From Oscillospiraceae bacterium (GTDB lineage: Bacteria > Bacillota > Clostridia > Oscillospirales > Oscillospiraceae), in contig JAFXBH010000096.1 in assembly GCA_017521875.1 (NCBI GenBank), positions 1-17,685 on the forward strand: a stretch of 17,685 nucleotides of DNA, written 5' to 3'. Below the pieces are notes generated by a model. It was not told where the DNA came from. It worked only from the letters and a program-made list of their open reading frames with translations, and did no database searches. Positions 1-6,873 of the stretch are shown here, one piece after another; position 1 is the first letter of the stretch, and each line of letters begins with the position of its first letter. The position numbers and the translations under genes were made by a program.

Positions 1-753
1 ACCTCTTACAGTTCCGGCGAGAGCAGATGTGTAGACGTTACCATCACCGGCACCACCATGGGCAGCGAAAGCGATCCCTGCTCCGTTGGCATTATGCTGA
101 TCACCAGCGGTGATATTGTGTTGACCGACTGCACCATTTACGCTACCGAAAAGTGCGTATATAACCGCGCCGGTAATGTTACCATTAAGAATTCCACTAT
201 GAATTATCAGCCCACTGAGGATTACAAGGCAGTTCACTTGGATACAAACGGCTCCGGCTATGATACTCCGGGTGGATTGAAGTCCCTTATGTGGGGTGGC
301 GGCTCCAGCGGTGCCAATGCTCCCATCGTGGTTGGTGACTTCCACGGTAACCACTACAGCGCTGATGCAAACTGTGTCCTGGAAAATGTTACCATCAACA
401 GCACCAATGCCACTTATCCCGATGTCTACCTGTCTCAGGAAAAGTGTGATTTCATTGACAACAATGCTAAGCCAAACTTACCTATCGATGTTATGAAGAC
501 CACTTTGACCTGCGATAGCACCATTGAGTGGGTGGTTAACGCCTCCAATTATGAAGACATTAAGGCTATTGTTGGCGATTGCTCTGACTACTTCGTTTCC
601 AAGGGTCTCTCCGATTACACCAAGTACGGCGGATTTGAGTACAGTGGTAGCGGCTATGGCGGTACTGTGTTTATGTACGTTGACAATGTTTTCGTCAACG
701 GCGTTGAGCAGGCTCCCGGCAGCACCTCTGCAAGCCCTGTTCCTGCTAACTAA
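1..753 (+). CDS. Probable secreted beta-helix protein, C-terminal part (5' end outside window)
   Basis: The frame is open from base 1, so the start lies upstream of the window; the ATG at 58 is internal. About 250 residues are visible. They show short beta-strand-like phrases recurring at roughly turn-length spacing (DVTITGTTM, DIVLTDCTIYA, NVTIKNSTMN, VLENVTINSTN), rich in Thr, Asn, Gly and Val. This is the usual look of a right-handed parallel beta-helix found in pectate-lyase-like adhesins and cell-surface proteins. Several Cys residues are scattered through it. The last residues form a Pro/Ser/Ala tail (APGSTSASPVPAN) with no LPXTG signal and no membrane helix, so surface anchoring is not explained by what is visible. 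A strong terminator follows 32 bases downstream. The fold is inferred from the strand pattern. An enzymatic function cannot be assigned, because the catalytic part, if any, lies outside the window. Confidence 0.6.
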   Translation, partial: TSYSSGESRCVDVTITGTTMGSESDPCSVGIMLITSGDIVLTDCTIYATEKCVYNRAGNVTIKNSTMNYQPTEDYKAVHLDTNGSGYDTPGGLKSLMWGGGSSGANAPIVVGDFHGNHYSADANCVLENVTINSTNATYPDVYLSQEKCDFIDNNAKPNLPIDVMKTTLTCDSTIEWVVNASNYEDIKAIVGDCSDYFVSKGLSDYTKYGGFEYSGSGYGGTVFMYVDNVFVNGVEQAPGSTSASPVPAN

Positions 754-784
754 TTGAAACCTGTATTTCGTACAGACAAAACCC

Positions 785-820
785 CAGGGCGGCTCGTTTG
801 AGCCGCCCTGTTTTTGTTCT
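785..820 (+). terminator. Rho-independent terminator after the beta-helix gene
   Basis: A perfect 11-bp GC-rich stem (CAGGGCGGCTC, 785-795, with GAGCCGCCCTG, 800-810) closes a GTTT loop and is followed by TTTTTGTTCTT. It lies 32 bases after the stop codon of the first gene. Confidence 0.93.
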
Positions 821-834
821 TCCCGCATACGGTT

Positions 835-866
835 TTGACACCGGCGGGATTCTGTGCTACCATAAT
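835..866 (+). promoter_or_regulatory. Sigma-A type promoter for the 900-3465 operon
   Basis: A consensus -35 box TTGACA (835-840) is followed after 17 bases by TACCAT (858-863), which is preceded by TG (855-856), giving an extended -10. CATAAT (861-866) is an alternative -10 at a less favourable 20-base spacing. It sits just after the preceding terminator and 34 bases before the first ATG. Confidence 0.65.
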
Positions 867-899
867 AGAAAAACACATATCTGTTTTCGAGGTGATTTT

Positions 900-1325
900 A
901 TGGAAATGGGCGCAACTTTGAATAAGTACCGCATCGGACCGTCCCACAGTGAATGCCTGTACGATGGGAATTTCAGCGTATACCTGACCGATTCTCAGGG
1001 GGCAACCGTGCAGATCGTGGAGAAGGACGGCACCATCTGTAACTTTCCCGGCATTGAAAATTGCGATGCCCTTGCGGCTGAACTGATCGCAGAGAAAATC
1101 CCTCCGGTGATCCGCTACGAAACCACCTTTAAAAAACAGGAAAACGGTGATTTCCGTATGATCTGGACCGTTCGGCCCGACGGCCGGTTTTGGATGGACA
1201 GTTGGGGGTTCGGCGGAGAAGATTATGAATGGGTGGAATTATATGCCGACATAGATCAAACCGGCCGTTTCACCGCTCCGTTCCGTCTGTACAGCATCGG
1301 TTACAAAAAATTTGTTCAGGATTGA
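900..1325 (+). CDS. Hypothetical protein, 141 aa
   Basis: I do not recognise a family. The ATG at 900 is chosen because GAGGTG (889-894) lies five bases upstream; the frame stays open further back, but only into the preceding terminator hairpin. The product is a soluble 141-residue protein without signal peptide or membrane helix. It is rich in aromatic residues towards the C-terminus (RFWMDSWGFGGEDYEWVELY, about residues 94-113), followed by a short strand-rich tail (FTAPFRLYSIGYKKF). The N-terminal half reads like a small beta-sheet domain (NFSVYLTDSQGATVQIVEKDG). It is the first gene of a probable three-gene operon and ends 24 bases before the next start. Many clostridial genomes carry short proteins of this character, but I cannot name a function. 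Confidence 0.75.
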   Translation: MEMGATLNKYRIGPSHSECLYDGNFSVYLTDSQGATVQIVEKDGTICNFPGIENCDALAAELIAEKIPPVIRYETTFKKQENGDFRMIWTVRPDGRFWMDSWGFGGEDYEWVELYADIDQTGRFTAPFRLYSIGYKKFVQD

Positions 1326-1349
1326 CTACCACCCAAGGAGGTGTTTTTT

Positions 1350-2738
1350 ATGGTACATACCGTCTTGCTGGAGGAGATTCTCCGGAAAGCAAACAATATC
1401 CAAACAGAATACGGCTTTCCCAATCTCTGCGCGTCCCACATTGCTGCAGCGGTAATCGACTTGTGTATGACGCCGTATACCGGCTTTTCCCTGTCTGATA
1501 CCACCTGCCGTCCGTCCCGTTTCGAGGAAGAGCGGCTGCGGTATATTGCTGCCAAGGAAATCAAATTAAGGTCTTATTTCCGCACTTGTCTTGCCCGGCA
1601 CAGACGGGAAGGCATAGCGGAGGATACCTTTGACTTTGCCCGATGTGAGCAGATTGCAACCTTGCGGGGAACGGATATTCTCTCCTCAGATGTTGTGTTT
1701 TTATGTGCATTAATGGCGCTGGATGCTCCCTATAAATCTGCTGTCCGTACCGCGTTTTCTGAAGATGCCATTATCAGAATTCTGGAGAACACCGACGGCA
1801 ACATCTACGATTATGTGATCCGGGAAGTGGAGGCCATCTGCAAGACCCTGCTGGAGAAAGTCAATACGGCGACAGAGGTTCGGGACTGGAAACCCGCGGC
1901 TAAATTTGCTGAGCCGGAAGATCTGAAAACCGGTTTTCTGAATAAAATCCGGGTGGAAGTGGCAGATAATATTGCCACTGTCCGTTTCCCCAGGTTTTTT
2001 GGTACTACCGACCTGAAAGTGTCTGTCCATCAGATAGACGGTATCTACTATGTTCACGACAACGGTTGTGCCGTCAAGCACCTGCTGAAACAGGTGAAAG
2101 ATAAGGAAAAATGCCACCGTATCGTGAAAAAGATCTGCCATTCCGACTGGATTCGAAAGGACAGTATCACCGGCCATTTCCTGACCGTATCCCAGTTTTT
2201 GTATTTTTTAAAATTGCTGATTTTTATTGCCCACGGCGACTTGGTTTATACTAAAATGAATCAGCAGATCTGCCGCAAGGACGAGAATATTCCCTATATT
2301 GGCCCGGAGCAGGCCCAAACTCTGGACGGTCCGGCTATGGTGGATATTTTGAAAAACGGCATCTATTTTGCTTACGAAGAGAATACGGGACTGTACTACT
2401 GGGTGAATACCAATTATTCAACATTCTCTACCAGAGCAGCCTTCCTGCTGGAAACCCTGGATCAGGGAAAAATCCGTATCAGCGATAAGCGGAAGGGAAA
2501 GGTGGAGGGGGAGATCTTCGAAGCGCTCTATTGGGATCACGAGGATATCACTCCATACAGTCGGTTGATTGCGAAATTTGCCGCCCGTTTTGGCGCATCT
2601 TTTGATGGAAAAGACATCTATCTTACTGACAAGCAGGAGAATTACTACGCCGCCATCTGCAAATGTTTTAATTTGGCTATACTACTGTCGGAGTTGGGGG
2701 GCAAGGTGGACTTGCCGAAAATAAGATCCAAGGGGTGA
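1350..2738 (+). CDS. Hypothetical protein, 462 aa, with possible DUF1828-like middle segment
   Basis: The start is set at ATG 1350 because AAGGAGG (1335-1341) lies eight bases upstream. A GTG at 1341 in the same frame overlaps that ribosome binding site and is unlikely. The protein is soluble, with no signal peptide. Residues 1-165 are helical; the opening (residues 8-37, including GFPNLCASHIAAAVI) has the spacing seen in Clp N-terminal repeats, but this is a weak likeness. Residues about 187-240 (IRVEVADNIATVRFPRFFG, then YYVHDNGCAVKHLLKQV) resemble DUF1828-type domains, where a short sheet is followed by a D-[DN]-G turn and a helix. The remainder is mixed alpha/beta and unrecognised. It lies 24 bases after the 141-aa gene and four bases before the phosphoesterase gene, so the three are probably translated from one mRNA. 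The domain assignments are tentative. Confidence 0.75.
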   Translation: MVHTVLLEEILRKANNIQTEYGFPNLCASHIAAAVIDLCMTPYTGFSLSDTTCRPSRFEEERLRYIAAKEIKLRSYFRTCLARHRREGIAEDTFDFARCEQIATLRGTDILSSDVVFLCALMALDAPYKSAVRTAFSEDAIIRILENTDGNIYDYVIREVEAICKTLLEKVNTATEVRDWKPAAKFAEPEDLKTGFLNKIRVEVADNIATVRFPRFFGTTDLKVSVHQIDGIYYVHDNGCAVKHLLKQVKDKEKCHRIVKKICHSDWIRKDSITGHFLTVSQFLYFLKLLIFIAHGDLVYTKMNQQICRKDENIPYIGPEQAQTLDGPAMVDILKNGIYFAYEENTGLYYWVNTNYSTFSTRAAFLLETLDQGKIRISDKRKGKVEGEIFEALYWDHEDITPYSRLIAKFAARFGASFDGKDIYLTDKQENYYAAICKCFNLAILLSELGGKVDLPKIRSKG

Positions 2739-2742
2739 TCCA

Positions 2743-3465
2743 ATGAAGCAATACGAAAAGGTCTTTGTGGTATCGGATATCCACGGCCATTGCACTTTGT
2801 TGCAGAATGCGCTGGACAAAGCCGGATTTGACAAGAGCAACGATGCCCATCTGCTGATTTGCTGCGGAGATTATTTTGACCGGGGCAGCGAAAATGCGGA
2901 AGTGCTGAAATTCTTTGAAAAACTTCCCAATAAGGTGCTTCTCCGGGGTAATCACGAGGATATGTTGCTGAAATTGTTGCAGACCGGGAAAATCCTGCCC
3001 CACCATTATGTCAACGGTACAATGAAGACTTTGGAGAATTTCTTTGGCAAATATTTTGTTGACCCGGCCACCGACACCATCGACTTCTCCGGCAAGACCC
3101 GAATCGTAGATCGGATCTGCGAGTTTATAGAGGAAACGGTGGACTATTACGAGACAGAAAATTATGTGTTTGTCCACGGTTGGCTGCCGGAAAACGGGGA
3201 AACCCCGGAATCCCGCAAAACCGCCACTGCCGATGCCTGGGAGAAGGCCAGATGGACCAAATGGGTTCAGCAGTACACAGGGGAGAGACCTTTGGCAGAT
3301 AAGACCTTGGTATGCGGTCATGCCCCTACATTTTACGCAAATCTCATTGATGCGACCCGCCCCCGGGGCAGTGCTGACCTGTTCTGCGGCAACGGCCTGA
3401 TCGTGGTGGATGCCGGTACATACGACAGTCAGCAGATCAATGTGCTGGTGCTGGAGGATGCCTAA
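2743..3465 (+). CDS. PPP-family metallophosphoesterase (calcineurin-like), 240 aa
   Basis: This is a cytoplasmic two-metal phosphoesterase of the bacterial Ser/Thr phosphatase / ApaH-like family. All hallmark motifs are in order: SDIHGH (residues 11-16), GDYFDRG (42-48), LRGNHE (67-72), the later histidines FVHGW (H145) and CGHAPT (H193), and a closing segment CGNGLIVVDAGTY (215-227) typical of the family. The length of 240 aa is normal. The ATG at 2743 has AAGGGG just upstream, and the previous stop codon is only four bases away, suggesting translational coupling. The substrate cannot be read from the sequence: phosphoprotein, diadenosine polyphosphate or another phosphoester are all possible. 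The two unknown upstream genes may supply its partner or substrate. A strong terminator follows. Confidence 0.92.
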   Translation: MKQYEKVFVVSDIHGHCTLLQNALDKAGFDKSNDAHLLICCGDYFDRGSENAEVLKFFEKLPNKVLLRGNHEDMLLKLLQTGKILPHHYVNGTMKTLENFFGKYFVDPATDTIDFSGKTRIVDRICEFIEETVDYYETENYVFVHGWLPENGETPESRKTATADAWEKARWTKWVQQYTGERPLADKTLVCGHAPTFYANLIDATRPRGSADLFCGNGLIVVDAGTYDSQQINVLVLEDA

Positions 3466-3486
3466 ATTCCTGCGTAAAAATCAACA

Positions 3487-3523
3487 AAAAAGGTTGGCTA
3501 TCATTGTGATAGCCAACCTTTTT
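3487..3523. terminator. Bidirectional terminator between convergent operons
   Basis: A perfect 17-bp stem (3487-3503 with 3507-3523) has a TTG loop. It is flanked by an A-run on the left and a T-run on the right, so it can terminate both the phosphoesterase operon on the plus strand and the RyR operon on the minus strand. The TAA stop codon of the minus-strand RyR gene (3524-3522) overlaps the foot of the stem. Confidence 0.93.
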
Positions 3524-3803
3524 AATTCTTTTCAATACGGTAACCCAGTTTCAGGATGAGTTTCAGTGTTCCCATGGCGGTGTTCCGGTCGAAATCTTTT
3601 TCCCGCTCCGGAAGATCGTCATAGGGCACAAGACAGGGGGTCTCTTTCTTGTTGTCGTCCCTGACAGGCCCGTAGATCCAGCCGTCTGCAATCCGGCCCT
3701 CTGACCAAACTTCGTGGACATTCTCGGCCACTTTTTCCGTCAGTTCCAAGAGATCGTCAGACAGTGTGACATCCGATGTATCAATGGGATTGGGTTTATA
3801 CAT
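3522..3803 (-). CDS. Stand-alone RyR-domain protein, 93 aa
   Basis: Almost the whole protein is a single RyR (ryanodine receptor repeat) domain. The N-terminal PNPIDTSDVTL, the central AENVHEVWSEGRIADGWIYG (residues 31-50), the following RDD and LVPYDDLPEREKDFDR, and the terminal LKLILKLGYRIEK match the family signature in order. There is no signal peptide or membrane helix. The start is placed at ATG 3803, where GGAGCG lies upstream and the ATG overlaps the previous gene's stop by eight bases (ATGTATAA). A start five codons earlier at 3818 is possible but lacks a good ribosome binding site. The bacterial role of RyR domains is not settled; ligand or nucleotide sensing has been suggested. The overlap indicates tight coupling with the upstream Rossmann/RyR-like membrane protein, and the two probably act together. 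Confidence 0.9.
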   Translation of the reverse strand: MYKPNPIDTSDVTLSDDLLELTEKVAENVHEVWSEGRIADGWIYGPVRDDNKKETPCLVPYDDLPEREKDFDRNTAMGTLKLILKLGYRIEKN

Positions 3804-5736
3804 GTTCGCTCGCTCCATTCATTCTCTGGGCAACGGCCCAGATTTCAGGAATTTTTTCCACAATTTCAATGTCGTATTTCTTGAATTCTTTGCTCTTGCC
3901 GTAGGTGGTGTTATAGACTTTTTCCAGTTCGTCTAAGGACTTCCAGTCGGTGATACAGGGATGGAGCATAGACAGATCATCTTTGTGATTTCCGACTGCT
4001 TTGGCGTATTGATGCATTTGCTCCACGGTGGCAGGCTGATAGCCCTCGCTGAGCATAAAGGCGTTCCAGCGGTTGTGCTCGTTCACCGCAAGACGGTGGC
4101 ACAGCAGGGGATTGTGCTTGGTGCCATCGATGTAAAGTTGTATATTCTTGTCGGTCAGAATGGGGTTTTCGTTCTTGTCTACGGTGTTGCATATGAACAG
4201 TTTGGCGGGAATATGCAGAGCCACCGCCATAGAGGAGCGACGGTCATATTCGCTGGTTTTGAACTCTTTGCGAATATGGGCATATTCTTTAGATTTGGGA
4301 TCCAACTGCAATTTGCCCTGATAGGCCAAATGTACTGCGAACGCCAAATTTTCCAGTTCTGTGTTAAAGAGTGTCTGGTCAGAGAAAATGGATGCGGTAG
4401 AGCCAAACAGATGAATGTGACGTTTGTTCAGAAATGCTATATTCTGATTGTAAGCATTGGACTTTGCATAGGAACGCACCCGGGTGAAAATCTCCGGCAT
4501 ACGGTCATCCTGGAAATCAAGATGCTGCCGATAGATTCGATACAGTTCATCGGCGACAGACAGGTTCAACTGATCATTGTCCATAGTTACCACAATATAG
4601 GTGGCATCACTACTGTTTTTTTCGTCCAACAGATGGTCTTTGAATGTGTCTTTGCTTACATCTGCAGATACGAACTTGATGGCCTTTTCCTCTTTCAGGC
4701 CGGGGCACTGCTGATAGAATTCTGCCTGCCGGTCTTCGGCATCTTTGTCGTATACCCGGATCTTCAGTTTGTGGTCGTAAATCTGACCGGCCCAGTAGAC
4801 GGTCTTCAGCATACGCATACCCATTCTGCCGCAGCCAATAATGGCCACAGAGATGGTTTTATTTATATCTTTGGTGTGATACAGGGGATGATTGAAAACC
4901 AGATGGTTGCAGAAGAGGGCAATCTCGTCAATGCAACGAAGTTCAATATCGGCTTTGCCCGTTCCGGATTTCACGGCGTTTTCCAGGAAATTCACATTGG
5001 TGCCGCTTTCCACAAAGGCGTTGATGTGGATCTTCGCCTTCCGATTGTTGGCGTGTTTGGCTACGATGGATTCTGCCAGCAGGATGTTCTTGTCCTCGTC
5101 GGTGGAAATCAGGCAAAACTCATAGATATGAAACCGCCTGCAGATCTTTAGACCGTCGCAAGATTTATGCAGCACAATGCCGCCTGCTTTTTTTGCTTTG
5201 GCCACCGTGGCGTGGTCAATTCCTTTGCCGTTGCAAAATACGATGGTTTTCTTACCGGTTTTCTTTTTCAGGCCTGCTGCAAGGGCAAGGGAATGGTCGT
5301 TAATTTCAGAGAATACATAACACTTAGGCGCAAATCGCAGCAGCAGCCGCATTCTTTCACCGGTATCGCCCACAAAGGACAAAATCAGTCCGGAAGCCAG
5401 AATGGGCGCCAGTTCAAAAGCAATATAATTGACGATGATATAAGCATCTTTGAGCCAACCGGACAGGGCTACCGTCTGTAACTGGGCAATATCCTGTCGA
5501 CCGCTCAGGGCCTTGAGGCTGTAAAGCAGAGCAGAGAGGGCGATATGCAGGGGCGCACAAAATACTTCCTTGCCCTCTTTGATCCATTCAGTGGGTATGA
5601 TCATGAAAAATGTGGAAAACAGAATACCCAGAGTTATGGCTGAAATACACGCCGGTGTATTGTGTCTGTTTTTGATGGCAAACGTGGTGCCAAGGCCTAA
5701 AGAGACAATGCCGAGAATAAAGAATAATATGCCCAT
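3796..5736 (-). CDS. Membrane-anchored protein with tandem Rossmann/TrkA-N-like domains and C-terminal RyR-like domain, 646 aa
   Basis: The N-terminus carries about four hydrophobic segments (residues 1-21, 28-48, 57-77 and 99-123), with no signal-peptidase site. A first Rossmann-like region (about 138-270) has TrkA-N features such as CLISTDEDKNILLAE but lacks a clear glycine-rich loop. A second begins at residue 294 with an intact GxGxxG (VAIIGCGRMGMRMLKT), an acidic end to strand 2 (IRVYDKD), and a later TYIVVTMDNDQLNL. The C-terminal part (about 549-610) has EHNRW, a GY in place of the usual GW, and HPCITDWKSLDEL, which is how divergent bacterial RyR domains read. The arrangement recalls RCK-gated channels, where a cytoplasmic nucleotide-binding ring controls a membrane part, but no selectivity filter is evident. 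ATG 5736 is preceded by AGGAGG at seven bases. It overlaps a stand-alone RyR gene. Domain order is fairly secure; function is inference. Confidence 0.85.
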   Translation of the reverse strand: MGILFFILGIVSLGLGTTFAIKNRHNTPACISAITLGILFSTFFMIIPTEWIKEGKEVFCAPLHIALSALLYSLKALSGRQDIAQLQTVALSGWLKDAYIIVNYIAFELAPILASGLILSFVGDTGERMRLLLRFAPKCYVFSEINDHSLALAAGLKKKTGKKTIVFCNGKGIDHATVAKAKKAGGIVLHKSCDGLKICRRFHIYEFCLISTDEDKNILLAESIVAKHANNRKAKIHINAFVESGTNVNFLENAVKSGTGKADIELRCIDEIALFCNHLVFNHPLYHTKDINKTISVAIIGCGRMGMRMLKTVYWAGQIYDHKLKIRVYDKDAEDRQAEFYQQCPGLKEEKAIKFVSADVSKDTFKDHLLDEKNSSDATYIVVTMDNDQLNLSVADELYRIYRQHLDFQDDRMPEIFTRVRSYAKSNAYNQNIAFLNKRHIHLFGSTASIFSDQTLFNTELENLAFAVHLAYQGKLQLDPKSKEYAHIRKEFKTSEYDRRSSMAVALHIPAKLFICNTVDKNENPILTDKNIQLYIDGTKHNPLLCHRLAVNEHNRWNAFMLSEGYQPATVEQMHQYAKAVGNHKDDLSMLHPCITDWKSLDELEKVYNTTYGKSKEFKKYDIEIVEKIPEIWAVAQRMNGASEHV

Positions 5737-5762
5737 ATGTCTTCCTCCTGCTATTTTTCCAT

Positions 5763-5791
5763 ATTATAACACATTTTGCAGACCATTGCAA
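5763..5791 (-). promoter_or_regulatory. Promoter for the RyR operon
   Basis: Read on the minus strand, TTGCAA (5791-5786) is followed after 17 bases by a perfect TATAAT (5768-5763) with an upstream TG, giving an extended -10 (TGTTATAAT). It is 27 bases before the ATG at 5736, so the leader is short and carries only the ribosome binding site. Confidence 0.75.
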
Positions 5792-5844
5792 TTCATCTAC
5801 TGGGACGGGGGTGTATTTTGCCTATTTCTTTTTTCGACAGAATA

Positions 5845-5853
5845 TGCTATAAT
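5845..5853 (+). promoter_or_regulatory. Extended -10 promoter for the YwaF-like gene
   Basis: TGCTATAAT (5845-5853) is a perfect extended -10 sequence 29 bases before the ATG. No convincing -35 box lies at 16-18 bases (the 17-base position reads TTTCTT). It is divergent from the RyR operon promoter, and the intergenic region of 146 bases holds nothing else I can identify. Confidence 0.65.
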
Positions 5854-5882
5854 TTAAAGAAATAAAAATAGAGGTTGTTTTT

Positions 5883-6668
5883 ATGAAAGAGTTTTTCGGA
5901 TTCGGTGGCTATACCCGCCCCGCGGAGGGCTTTTTATCTTGGCAACACCTATTGTTTGTAGGGTCTTTGCTGATAGTTATGGCGCTTCTGGCAATCTGGC
6001 TGGGCAAGAACCGCAAACATAGAACAGACCGGGAGAAAAACCGCGTTCTGATTGCAGCAGCGCTGCTGATCGATGGCTTTGAATTGATGAAGATCATTGT
6101 CCTGTGTCTGCGGAGTGAGAGTACAGAGCCGATTCTTCGGAATCTGCCCCTGTTTTTGTGCAGTATTCAACTGATTGCCATCCCCATGGCAGCCTTTACC
6201 AAAGGCAGAGTGCGGGAAGCCTCGTTGGACTTCGTCTGCATCTTCGGTATTTTGGGCGCTGTGTTCGGCACAATCGGTGCAGGACAGAACTATAATGCCT
6301 ATCCGGTGCTGTCTATGGACAATGTGGTCTCCGGTATTACCCACTGCATTTCCGGCTTTGCTTCTCTGTATATTATGATTGCCGGCATGGCTGGTCTGAA
6401 AAAGGAAAATATCGGCTTCACCTTCGGTATTTTGGTGGTTTCCTGCGTGGCGGCCTATATCGCTAACATCACCATACCCTATAACTATATGTTCCTGATG
6501 GCCGGTGACGGCACACCCTATGACATTTTGTATAATTTGGTCAACGGAAACAAGGTGTTTTACCCGCTGCTGGTAGTGGCTTTGTTTTTGATATATATCG
6601 TTTTGTTTTACAGAGCAGCCCGTTTTGTCAGCCGCAAAAAACAAAGAGCAGAAGAAACCGTAAAATAG
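5883..6668 (+). CDS. YwaF / TMEM164-like integral membrane protein, 261 aa
   Basis: This is a multi-pass membrane protein with about seven hydrophobic segments along its length. It opens with a short amphipathic stretch (GFLSWQHLLF) leading into the first helix. Features typical of the YwaF (TIGR02206) group are the SWQH motif at the start of helix 1, the LPLFLCSIQL segment with a charged residue just before it, the conserved His in GITHCISG, and the late IPYNYMFLMAGDGTPYDIL segment. The C-terminus is short, basic and cytoplasmic. Length and helix number agree with the family. The function of YwaF is not established, and the family assignment rests on pattern alone. GAGG lies eight bases upstream of ATG 5883. 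It is a single-gene unit; no terminator is visible before the pilus promoter 20 bases after the stop. Confidence 0.75.
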   Translation: MKEFFGFGGYTRPAEGFLSWQHLLFVGSLLIVMALLAIWLGKNRKHRTDREKNRVLIAAALLIDGFELMKIIVLCLRSESTEPILRNLPLFLCSIQLIAIPMAAFTKGRVREASLDFVCIFGILGAVFGTIGAGQNYNAYPVLSMDNVVSGITHCISGFASLYIMIAGMAGLKKENIGFTFGILVVSCVAAYIANITIPYNYMFLMAGDGTPYDILYNLVNGNKVFYPLLVVALFLIYIVLFYRAARFVSRKKQRAEETVK

Positions 6669-6688
6669 GGGATTTTGCGAATAAATAT

Positions 6689-6716
6689 TTGACATTTATA
6701 AGAAAAATGCTATAAT
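6689..6716 (+). promoter_or_regulatory. Near-perfect sigma-A promoter of the pilus operon
   Basis: Consensus TTGACA (6689-6694) and consensus TATAAT (6711-6716) are separated by 16 bases, with TGC immediately before the -10. Both hexamers are perfect and the -10 is extended, so this should be a strong promoter. Transcription would start near 6723, about 150 bases before the first pilus gene. Confidence 0.88.
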
Positions 6717-6722
6717 AAATCT

Positions 6723-6873
6723 GTATAAACTTTGCTGAAATTAATTTCGATACGATGTGGGGCATCTCGCCCCAATCCTGGTCGGAATTCTAACTAAATA
6801 ACAAAAAGCACCGCAACGCCTTTTGGGGTGTTGCGGTGCTTTGCAAAAATGCAATAAAAAGGAGGTAACCTAA
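6723..6873 (+). other. Structured 5' leader of the pilus operon
   Basis: The stretch between the promoter and the first prepilin gene holds two clear hairpins. The first pairs 6754-6763 with 6769-6777 (nine pairs, one bulged G, loop ATCTC). The second pairs 6805-6820 with 6827-6842 (about 16 pairs including one wobble, loop TTTTGG). The second is followed by CTTTGCAAAAATGC, not a proper T-run, so it is a weak or conditional terminator at best. The Shine-Dalgarno AGGAGG (6860-6865) comes afterwards. I could not match the leader to a known riboswitch class. It could be an attenuator, an mRNA-stabilising element or a small RNA of about 125 nt. Confidence 0.55.
6805..6842 (+). terminator. Long hairpin in the pilus leader, possible attenuator
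   Basis: AAAGCACCGCAAC (6805-6817) pairs perfectly with GTTGCGGTGCTTT (6830-6842), extended inward by three more pairs. Only TTT followed by GC comes after the stem, so intrinsic termination would be partial. It may also stop transcripts running through from the upstream YwaF-like gene. Confidence 0.5.

Noticed and set aside
798..899. Earlier start for the 141-aa gene
   Set aside because: The extra frame runs through the preceding terminator stem and the promoter; ATG 900 has a proper ribosome binding site.
3804..3818. Upstream ATG at 3818 as the start of the RyR-domain gene
   Set aside because: It lacks a convincing ribosome binding site, whereas the ATG at 3803 has GGAGCG upstream and forms a typical stop-start overlap.
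3961..5151. Open frame of about 400 codons opposite the Rossmann/RyR-like gene
   Set aside because: The minus-strand frame has coherent domains, a promoter and a ribosome binding site; the opposite frame has none of these and is a codon-bias shadow.
6723..6860. A c-di-GMP riboswitch in the pilus leader
   Set aside because: The conserved cores of the class I and class II c-di-GMP riboswitches as I know them are not visible; only two simple hairpins are supported.
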